DNA of 64,000 nucleotides from CAVUXJ01 sp963814975 (GTDB taxonomy: Bacteria > Acidobacteriota > Vicinamibacteria > Vicinamibacterales > CAVVIG01): the NCBI GenBank assembly GCA_963814975.1, contig CAWFFB010000035.1, positions 62,001 to 126,000 of the forward strand, written 5' to 3'. The notes beneath the pieces are model-generated. The model saw only the letters and a list, made by a program, of their open reading frames with translations, was not told where the DNA came from and ran no database searches. A program made the translations under genes and the position numbers. Shown in pieces: positions 56,763 to 64,000 of the stretch (positions are counted from its first letter, which is position 1; every line of letters begins with the position of its first letter).

Positions 56763-58580
56763 CTACGTTTCTGCGGCGAGCTCACGCACGGAGACCTTGC
56801 CGCTGAGAACCAGGATCCATCGACGGGCGGCGGAGAACAGGATGACGACGGCGAGGACCATCATGATCGCCGCGCAGATGGCATCCACGTACCCTTGCGT
56901 GTGCAGCGCCGGATTCGCCCCGATCGCCTTGGGCCAGTAGTTGTCGCGGATGCTCAGGAAGCCCCCATACAAGGTGCTGATGGCCAGGAAGCAGAGCGGA
57001 AGAAAGGTCACCCAGGCGTATCTGGCGCGCCCCATGTTGATGATGACGGTCGTGCCGACGGCCAGCGCGACCGAGGCGAGCAACTGGTTCGCGACGCCAA
57101 ACAGCGGCCACAGCGTATCGATGCTGCCCGTCCAGATGAAGTAACCCCAGGCCAGCACCATCACCGCCGAGGACGTGAGCGCGCTCGGCATCCAGTTCGT
57201 ATCGCCCCACGGCTTCCACAGGCGCCCGCCGGCTTCCTGCAGCAGGAAACGTCCCACGCGCGTTCCCGAATCGATCGTCGTGAGAATGAAGACCGCCTCG
57301 AACATGATCGCGAAGTGGTACCAGTAGTCCATCAGACTGCGCATGCCGGGAATGTTCGCGAAGATCTGCGCCATGCCCAGGGCGAGCGAGACGGCGCCGC
57401 CCGGCCGGCCGACGACGTTCTCGCCGACCTGCGACTGAAGGTCGATGAGATTGACCATCGGCATGTTCAGGGTCGCGAAGACCGACGGCGTCGTGTTGAT
57501 GGCGAAGTAGTCGCCCGGATGGAGCGCCGAGGCGGCGATCAGCGCCATCACGCCGACGAGGCCTTCGAACAGCATCGCGGTGTACCCGACAGAACGGATG
57601 TCGCTTTCCTTGTCGACCATCTTCGACGTCGTGCCCGATGCCATCAGGGCGTGGAACCCCGAGATCGCGCCGCACGCGATCGTGATGAACACGAACGGGA
57701 ACATCGGACCGGGGATGATCGGCCCGCCGCCCCCGACGTACTGCGAGAACGCCGGCGCCTCCAGGCGGGGGTTCACCATCACCACGCCGAACGCCAGGAA
57801 CAGGATGGTGCCGATTTTCATGTAGGTGCTGAGGTACGCGCGCGGCGTCAGCAGCATCCAGACCGGCAGCGTGGCCGCCGCCAGCCCGTAAAGGCCCATC
57901 GCGATCGTGATCTGATGGGGCGTCATCACAAACCAGTGGCCGATTGAGGACTCGGCGACGTTCTTGCCGAAGATCACGCCGAGGAACATCAGCGTGACGC
58001 CGATCGCCGTGGCTTCTTTGATCTTGCCTTTGCGCCAGACGAACATGTAGAAGCCCATGAAGACCGCGATCGGAATCGTGGCGCCGACAGTGAAGATGCC
58101 CCAGGCGCTCTCGGCCAGCGCATTCACCACCGCCAGGCCGAGGCCCGCGAGCGCGATGATCAGGATGAAGAGGACGGCGATGATGGCCGTCGTGCCCGCG
58201 ACCGGCCCGATTTCCGATCGCGCGATCTCGGCCAGCGAGCGGCCGCCGCGTCTCGTCGAGGCCCAGAGCGTGATCATGTCGTGGACCGCGCCGGCCAGGC
58301 ATGCCCCGGCGAGCAGCCAGATGAAGCCCGGGGCCCAGCCGAACTGCGCCGCCAGCACCGGACCGAGCAGCGGCCCGGCGCCCGTGATCGATGCGAAATG
58401 ATGGCCGAAGAGCACCCACCGCTGCGTGGGATAGAAATTGGCTCCGTCGTACTTCGAATGAGCGGGCGTCAGTCGCGTATCGTCCAGCACCATCACCTTC
58501 GCGGCGATGAATGCGCTGTAGTAGCGATAGGCGATCGCCCCGACACAGAGCGCCGGGATGACCAGATACAGTGCAGGCAT
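56763..58580 (-). CDS. cstA: Carbon starvation protein A (peptide/pyruvate transporter)
   Basis: A 605-residue integral membrane protein with about sixteen helices. CstA hallmarks are TPAHSKYDGANFYPTQRWVL, GHHFASITGAGPLLGPVLAA, LAGAVHDMITLWASTRRGGR and ISGFHALMASGTTSKM. Members take up peptides or pyruvate during carbon limitation. ATG 58580 is 21 bp from the divergent ABC exporter start, so the two genes share almost no intergenic space. The length fits the shorter CstA class (E. coli 701). The frame is intact. Confidence 0.93.
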   Translation of the reverse strand: MPALYLVIPALCVGAIAYRYYSAFIAAKVMVLDDTRLTPAHSKYDGANFYPTQRWVLFGHHFASITGAGPLLGPVLAAQFGWAPGFIWLLAGACLAGAVHDMITLWASTRRGGRSLAEIARSEIGPVAGTTAIIAVLFILIIALAGLGLAVVNALAESAWGIFTVGATIPIAVFMGFYMFVWRKGKIKEATAIGVTLMFLGVIFGKNVAESSIGHWFVMTPHQITIAMGLYGLAAATLPVWMLLTPRAYLSTYMKIGTILFLAFGVVMVNPRLEAPAFSQYVGGGGPIIPGPMFPFVFITIACGAISGFHALMASGTTSKMVDKESDIRSVGYTAMLFEGLVGVMALIAASALHPGDYFAINTTPSVFATLNMPMVNLIDLQSQVGENVVGRPGGAVSLALGMAQIFANIPGMRSLMDYWYHFAIMFEAVFILTTIDSGTRVGRFLLQEAGGRLWKPWGDTNWMPSALTSSAVMVLAWGYFIWTGSIDTLWPLFGVANQLLASVALAVGTTVIINMGRARYAWVTFLPLCFLAISTLYGGFLSIRDNYWPKAIGANPALHTQGYVDAICAAIMMVLAVVILFSAARRWILVLSGKVSVRELAAET

Positions 58581-58589
58581 GGCCGGAAT

Positions 58590-58595
58590 TATACT
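58590..58595 (+). promoter_or_regulatory. TATACT -10 for the ABC exporter, leaderless geometry
   Basis: TATACT lies 12 nt before GTG 58602, so transcription would start at the start codon. It falls within the 21-bp gap between divergent cstA and the exporter. No clear -35 is seen. Confidence 0.45.
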
Positions 58596-58601
58596 CGGGA
58601 T

Positions 58602-60533
58602 GTGGCCCCTTTTCGACGCCTGCTCGGCTACGTCGACCGGCATCGACGTGCGTTTGCGCTCGGGCTGATCTGTTCCTTCGCGGCCACCGGCATCGGGTTG
58701 GTGGCGCCGCTCGTGCTTCAGTTCGCCATCGACGATCTGACCGAAGGCGTCACTCGCGCCAAGCTCCTGCTCTACGCCAACATCCTCCTCGGCCTCGCCC
58801 TGGTGGGCGGTGTCTTTCGATTCTGGACGCGCCGGATTCTGATTGGCGCTTCCCGGGAAATCGAATACCAGATGCGCAACGATTTCTTCGCGCATCTCCA
58901 GACGCTGCCACTGTCGTATTTCCAGGCCCATCGGACGGGCGATCTGATGTCGCGGGCGACCAACGATCTGAACGCCGTCCGGATGATGGTCGGGCCCGCC
59001 GTCATGTACTCGGCCAACACGATCCTCGGCTTCCTCGCGGCGATCGCCGTGATGATCTCCATCGACCCCTGGCTGACGCTCGTGTCGCTCGTCCCGCTGC
59101 CCTTCGTCTCGCTGTCGGTCAAGTATTTCGGCAGCGCCATCCACAAGCGGTTCGAGCAGATTCAGGCGCAGCTCTCTGAAGTGAGCGCGGTCGCCCAGGA
59201 GTCGCTCTCGGGGGTGCGTGTCGTCCGCGCTTACCGGCAGGAGGCAGCCGAGGTCGAGCGCTTCCGGCGCGCGAACGAGGAGTACCTGCGCCGCAACCGG
59301 CTCCTGATCGTGCTGCAGGGCTTGTTTTTCCCCAGCATGGGCTTCTTTCTCGGCCTGGGCTCGCTCGTCGTTCTCTGGCTCGGCAGCCGCGAGGTCATCA
59401 ACGGCCGGATCACACTCGGCGAGTTCGTCGCCTTCAACACGTATCTGACGATGCTGAGCTGGCCGATGATCGCGTTCGGGTGGGTCACCAACATGCTGCA
59501 GCGAGGCATGGCCAGCTGGAAGCGGATGCTCGAGGTGCTCGACACCGACCCGGCCATCCGCGACGCCGAGGCGATCCGCCCGATAGGCGAGGGAGGGGAG
59601 GGGCGGGAGAGGCGGATTCTGAAGGCGCTCTCCTCTCCGGCGTGGTGTCCGGCTTGAGCCCGACACCAATCCGCGGCGAGATCGAGTTCCGGGACCTCGT
59701 GTTCTCCTACGACGACGGCACGCCGGTCCTCAACCATGTGTCGGCGAGAATCGAGGCGGGACAGACCGTCGCGCTCGTCGGACCGACCGGCTCGGGCAAA
59801 TCGACGTTGATCAACCTGCTCGCGCGCCTGCACGATCCGCCGCCCGGCACGGTGTTCATCGACGGGGTCGATGTCAGAGAGCTCCCGCTCGCCGTCCTGC
59901 GCGGGGCGATCGGATTCGTGCCGCAGGAGCCATTCCTGTTCTCGGACACCTTGGCCGCCAACGTCGCGTTCGGGCTCGATGCCCTCGTCGGGTCGGCAGA
60001 AGCGACGGGAGAGACAGGAGGGGGACAGGTTGACGGGCAGGAAAGGCAGGAAGGGAGGCTGGTCAGGAGGGCAGGACGGGCCGGACGGACGGGAGCGGAG
60101 CGCCGGCGGCGCATCGAAGACGCGGCGGCCGTGGCCCGGCTCGACAAGGATGTCGCCGACTTCCCTCACGGATACGACACGATGGTCGGCGAGCGCGGCA
60201 TCACGTTGTCGGGCGGCCAGAAGCAGCGGACGGCCATCGCTCGCGCGGTCGATCGTCGATCCGCGCATTCTCATTCTGGACGACGCCTTGTCGGCCGTCG
60301 ACACCTACACCGAGGAGGAAATCCTCTCCCGTCTGCGCGGCGTCATGCGCCAGCGGACCTCGATCATCGTGTCGCACCGGGTGTCGACGGTCCGCGACGC
60401 GGATCAGATCTTCGTCCTGGACGAGGGGCGAATTGCGGAGCGAGGCACCCACGATGGCCTCATCCGGCGCGACGGTCTGTACGCCGCCCTGCACCGGAAG
60501 CAGTTGCTCGAGGAAGAACTGGCGGCGTCCTAG
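58602..60533 (+). CDS. ABC exporter half-transporter 1 (frameshifted, with insertions)
   Basis: GTG 58602 (MAPFRRLLGYVDRHRRAFAL) begins a six-helix membrane domain, intact to about 59580. The nucleotide-binding domain continues in two other frames: RGEIEFRDLVFSYDDGTPVL, Walker A VGPTGSGKSTL, Q-loop VPQEPFLFSD, signature LSGGQKQRTAIARA, then ILILDDALSAVD (Walker B) and the H-loop VSHRVST. Frame changes are near 59600-59650 and 60245. G/A-rich extra DNA lies in the linker and, at 59995-60105, inside the ATPase between FGLD and the helical part. MsbA/LmrA-like; the partner is the next gene. Confidence 0.8.
59995..60105 (+). repeat. Purine-rich insertion within the ABC ATPase gene
   Basis: About 110 bases of G/A-rich sequence with units such as GGCAGGAA and GGGACGG separate FGLDALVG from AAAVARLDKDVADFP, which are normally a few residues apart. 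It is in frame and would add about 37 residues rich in Gly, Arg, Glu and Gln. A related G-rich stretch with a GAGAGG/CCTCTC inverted repeat lies at 59584-59645. Confidence 0.5.
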
Positions 60534-60546
60534 TGACGGATACTAA

Positions 60547-62361
60547 GTGTCCTTCCACGACGACGAAATCATCGGGAAGGCCTACGACGCAAGGCTGATG
60601 CGGCGTCTGCTGCGCTACCTCGGCCCCTACCGGCGCCAGGTCGCGATCGCTCTTGTCGCGATCGTCGCCGGCAGCGGGGCGGCCCTGGCGCAGCCGTATC
60701 TCATCAAGCTCGCGATCGACGGCTACATCGCGCAAGGGCGGTCCGGCGAGCTGAACCGGCTGGCGGTCCTCTACTTCGGCATCCTGCTCGTCGTCGTTTG
60801 CGGCGGAATACCTCCAGACCTGGGCGATGCAGCTGACCGGGCAGCGGATCATGTTCGACCTGCGGATGGCGATTTACAAGCATCTGCAGCGGCTCGATCT
60901 CCGCTACTACGACCGCAACCCCGTCGGGCGGCTGATGACGCGGGTCACCTCGGACGTCGACGTGCTGAACGATCTGTTCACGTCGGGTGTCGTGACCATC
61001 TTCAGCGACGTGTTCACGCTCGCTGGGCATCATGGTCGTGATGCTCTGGATGGACTGGCGGCTGGCGCTGGTCGCCTTCACGGTCCTGCCGCTCATCGTC
61101 CTGGTCGCGCAATGGTTCCGCCGCAATGTCCGGGAGTCGTACCGGACCGTCCGGACGTGGATCGCGCGCATCAACGCGTTCCTGCAGGAGAACATCACCG
61201 GGAATGGCGACCGTCCAGCTCTTCCGGCGGGAGGCGGCTGAACTTCGAGCAGTTCGACGAGATCGACCGGAAGCACCGGGACGCGAACGTCGATTCGATC
61301 TTCTACTACGCGGTGTTCTATCCGGCGATCGAAGCCGTCAGCGCGCTCGCCGCGGCGCTGATCATCTGGTACGGCGGCGCCAGCGTGCTCGCCGGCACGC
61401 TCACGCTCGGCGCGCTCGTCGCGTTCCTGCAGTACTGCACAACGCTTCTTCCGGCCGATCAGCGACATGTCGGAGAAGTTCAACGTGCTGCAGTCGGCGA
61501 TGGCCTCCTCCGAGCGCATCTTCAAGCTGCTCGACGAGCCGGTCGCGATCGAGTCGCCGACGCACCCGGTCAGCCGCCCGCGCCCAGCCGCCGGGCCATA
61601 TCGTCTTCGACCACGTGTGGTTCGCCTACAACACCGCGGGGGCAGGAGAGGCGCCTGAGCCGGAATGGGTCCTGAGGGACGTGTCCTTCGAGGTGAAGCC
61701 GGGCGAGCGCCTCGGCATCGTCGGGGCCACCGGCTCGGGAAAGACGACGCTGATCAACCTGCTGCTGCGGTTCTACGACGTGCAGCGGGGAGCATCACGA
61801 TCGACGGCGTCGACATCCGGCAGCTGGATCTGGCGGAGCTGCGCGGGCTGTTCAGCCTCGTGCTGCAGGACGTGCACCTGTTTTCGGGCACGATCGCCGA
61901 CAACATCCGCCTGGGCAACCTGGCGATCACGGACGAACGGCTGCGGCGCGGCGGCCGAGGCGGTCCACGCGGACAAGTTCATCGAGCGCATGCCCGGCGG
62001 CTACGGCGCTCCAGTCGCCGAGCGCGGCTCCACGCTGTCGGTCGGCCAGAAACAGCTGCTCTCCTTCGCGCGCGCGCTCGCCTTCGATCCGCGCGTGCTG
62101 ATCCTCGACGAAGCCACGTCGAGCGTCGACACCGAGACCGAGATCCTGATCCGTGACGCGCTCGGGGCGCTGATGGCCGGCCGCACGACGATCGCCATCG
62201 CACACCGGCTGTCGACCATCCAGGACATGGACAAGATTCTGGTGCTGCACAAGGGGACGGTGCGCGAGGCGGGCACGCACCAGGAGCTGCTCGCCGCCCG
62301 CGGCATCTACTTCAAGCTGTTTCAGCTGCAGTATGCCGCGAGACAGCCTGCCGCGAAGTGA
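60547..62361 (+). CDS. ABC exporter half-transporter 2 (at least seven frameshifts)
   Basis: Starts at GTG 60547 (MSFHDDEIIGKAYDARLMRR). Membrane segments in successive frames are PYRRQVAIALVAIVAG, then IMFDLRMAIYKHLQRLDLRY, WMDWRLALVAFTVLPLIVLV and FYYAVFYPAIEAVSALAAAL. The ATPase has Walker A VGATGSGKTTLINLLL, Q-loop SLVLQDVHLFSG, a degenerate signature LSVGQKQLLSFARA, Walker B VLILDEATSSVDTETE and H-loop IAHRLSTI. Frames change near 60802, 61022, 61205, 61445, 61590, 61790 and 61945. It probably forms a heterodimer with the preceding half. Such a density of shifts suggests sequence error. Confidence 0.75.
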
Positions 62362-62399
62362 AAATGAACCTAAAGACGAAATAAACCTGCAATCTGAAA

Positions 62400-62442
62400 C
62401 TGAAGTCCGATCAGACTTGAGACTGCAGACTTGGGACTTCAG
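62400..62442. terminator. Inverted repeat between convergent genes
   Basis: CTGAAGTCC (62400-62408) and GGACTTCAG (62434-62442) are exact complements around a 25-base loop that itself repeats AGACTTG. It lies between the ABC exporter stop (62361) and the minus-strand 3D-domain gene (62454). It could act as a bidirectional terminator, although no T tract is adjacent, or be part of the CTGAAAT-type repeat family seen at 63065. Confidence 0.4.
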
Positions 62443-62453
62443 GCCGCTGGACC

Positions 62454-63010
62454 CTAGTATTCTACAGCCTCGCTATCGGGTGGGATCGGCAGCAGTCGTG
62501 ACGGAAGCGGATCCGGCTCCCGCGGCGGCTCGCTGCGCCAGAAGAGCCGTTGCATGAAGCTCGGGGTCGTCGCTTTCGGGTTCCAGCCCAGACGGAGCAC
62601 CGTCAACCGCACCTGTTGCCGGCCGAACTTCAGGGCGTCGTGGCAGCTCCACATGTAGAGGTCGATTTCGCGTCCCTGTACCGCCGGACCCGTATCGACG
62701 ACCGAGTAGATCCCGTCGTATTTCTCGTTGTCGCCGTCGAGCTCCACGATCGATCCGAGCGGCAGCAACGCCGGATCCGAGGCCGCCACGCCGGACTGGG
62801 GCGCCACGCCCGCGGCCGTCACCAGCCCTTTACAGTACGCCGTGGCTGTAAAGGCCAGGCGCGCGCCCGGCGCCGGGGCGCCCGATCACGGCTCCCGGTC
62901 CCCAAGGTGCGTGCGAATCGAGCATCGTCACCTCGTACAGGGACACGAAGCTGACCGCGGCCGACCGCCGTCACGAGCGCCTTTCGCCGAAGCGATGCGG
63001 CTATGATCAT
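62454..63010 (-). CDS. 3D-domain (RlpA/MltA-like fold) exported protein, frameshifted
   Basis: Read from ATG 63010 with shifts near 62965 and 62885: a short export segment, then AVSFVSLYEVTMLDSHAPWG, then AFTATAYCKGLVTAAGVAPQ, DPALLPLGSIVELDG and YDGIYSVVDTGPAVQGREID, ending EAVEY. TATAYC, ASDPxxLPLG and DTG(P)..I(D) are the catalytic-type motifs of the 3D double-psi barrel shared by MltA, RlpA and resuscitation-type proteins, including the Asp of the VVDTG step. It would act on peptidoglycan. Corrected length is about 185 residues. Confidence 0.68.
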
Positions 63011-63064
63011 GGCTCGCCCCGATTGTAGATGTCAGAGCGCGGACGGCCAGCACAATTTTCGCTT

Positions 63065-63112
63065 TCAGATCTGAAATCCAATCTGAAATCTGCAATCAGA
63101 AATCTGCGATTG
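63065..63112. repeat. Tandem ATCTGAAATC-type repeat
   Basis: A palindrome TCAGATCTGA (63065-63074) leads into three imperfect units, ATCTGAAATC, ATCTGAAATC and ATCAGAAATC, spaced 12-14 bases apart. The sequence is far more A/T-rich than its surroundings. A related AATCTGAAACTGAAG sits at 62391. It lies directly after the thiL stop. Confidence 0.6.
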
Positions 63113-64000
63113 TCACCGGAAGTGATTGTAACCGCTTGGGATAGCGTCGTCTCTCGGGGACGTCTCGCTTGAACGGCGCAGAATCAGGTCGCGCGCTTTC
63201 GTGCAGATGCCGATGCGGGTGACCGCCACGTCGGTATCCCGTCTGGCAGCGCGGAGCCGACCGGTTCGCCCGGCGGGGGACAGTAAACAGCAGCTCGTAG
63301 TCGTCGCCGGCGGAAAGGGCCTGCGTCAACGCGTCGCCGCCACGGGCGTTGAACCAGGCGCGCGCCTGCTCGTCGACAGGGATCGCGTCGGCGTCCACGA
63401 TGACGCCGACGCCGCTCGCTTCGGCGATCTGGCGAACGCCGTCGGCGAGGCCGTCGCTCAGGTCCATGCAGGCCGACGCCACGCGGTTTCGCCCGAGCGC
63501 CAGCCCCGTCCGGACTCGCGGCTCCGGATAGAGATAGCGGTGGGCGCAGCTCGCCATCGCCTGCGCCTCCGTGTCGCCCTCCATAAGGTCTTCCGCCTCC
63601 GAAACGGCCCTCGTCGTGTGACGGAGCATGTCGAGGCCGGCGGCCGCGCCCCCGAGGGAACCGGTCACGTAGAGCTCATCGCCCGGGCGCGCGCCGCCGC
63701 GTGTCAGGACCTGCCGCCGCTTCGCCGTCCCGGTCACGGTGACGTCGATCATCAGGGGCCGGGCGAGCGCGTGAGGTTCCCGCCGACGACGATGCAGCTT
63801 GTGGCGGAGCGCGAGCGCCGCGAGCCCGGATACGAGCGCGTCGAAGTCATCGCGAAGCAGGGCCGGGGGCAGCACCAGGGACAGAAGGGCCAGCCGCGGG
63901 GCCGCGCCCATGGCCGCGAGGTCGCTCAGGTTGACGGCGAGCGCCCGGTGCCCGATCGCGGCGGGCGGCGTAAAGCGCCGGTCGAAATGGATCGCCCTCG
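63113..64000 (-). CDS. thiL: Thiamine-monophosphate kinase (partial, frameshifted)
   Basis: Runs off the window at 64000. The reading frame opens IHFDRRFTPPAAIGHRALAV and NLSDLAAMGA (Asp metal ligand), shifts near 63785 and back (the expected CIVVGGNLTRSPGP lies in another frame), then continues LMIDVTVTGT, GDELYVTGSLGGA, MDLSDGLADGVRQIAE and LSAGDDYELLFTVP. After about 63280 the true end is again in another frame (VAVTRIGICTKARDLIL, ending SGYNHFR with TGA at 63113-63115). ThiL phosphorylates thiamine monophosphate to thiamine diphosphate with ATP. Confidence 0.88.

Overview
The window is GC-rich, Gram-negative DNA from what I infer to be an Acidobacteriota bacterium (Vicinamibacteria-like). 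The basis is gene content: TonB-receptor/Oar-type remnants, many secreted DUF4136-like proteins, a HAE1 RND pump, a CstA gene and sigma-54 activators without receiver domains. No rRNA, tRNA, CRISPR array or insertion sequence was recognised.

Layout. 0-4.3 kb: secreted protein, MscS channel, beta-barrel, truncated TonB receptor. 4.3-11.4 kb: signalling cluster of two NarX/UhpB-type kinases, a receiver-only regulator, a NarL regulator and two paralogous sigma-54 activators. 11.8-17 kb: monooxygenase-like protein, then an aspartate/asparagine operon (aspA, secreted protein, dicarboxylate transporter, asparaginase). 17-25.3 kb, minus strand: RND efflux adaptor/pump/outer-membrane factor, then ppk2 and an MscS channel. 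26.2-33.3 kb: VIT-like membrane protein and a complete F1Fo ATP synthase operon in the order a-c-b-delta-alpha-gamma-beta-epsilon. 33.4-39.4 kb: remnants of arginine metabolism and glycogen/glucoside genes around a porin-like gene and a third MscS. 39.6-56.6 kb: a long run of envelope genes (secreted proteins, Omp85, lipoprotein, DUF4136-like proteins, SulP, PP2C phosphatase, DUF481, beta-barrels, MltF). 56.8-64 kb: cstA divergent from a two-gene ABC exporter, a 3D-domain protein, and thiL running off the end.

The most striking signal is a 17-bp sequence, TGCCGRAACTGCATAGC or a close variant, found ten times. In nine copies a TANNNT hexamer follows exactly 19 or 20 nt downstream, so it looks like a promoter family with a fixed element at about -48 to -32 and a sigma70-type -10. 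In five cases the start codon falls 11-15 nt after the first base of the -10, which predicts leaderless or nearly leaderless mRNAs. The genes behind these promoters are nearly all envelope, secreted or signalling genes, which suggests one regulon.

The second theme is damage. About twenty otherwise conserved genes carry one or more frameshifts, densest in 58.6-64 kb. Several genes are joined mid-gene (TonB receptor to kinase, arginine deiminase to amino-acid permease, GH63-like to GlgX-like). Many single-base events look like sequencing or assembly error, but the gene-to-gene junctions could be real deletions. Frameshifted genes are given as one feature over their full reconstructed extent.
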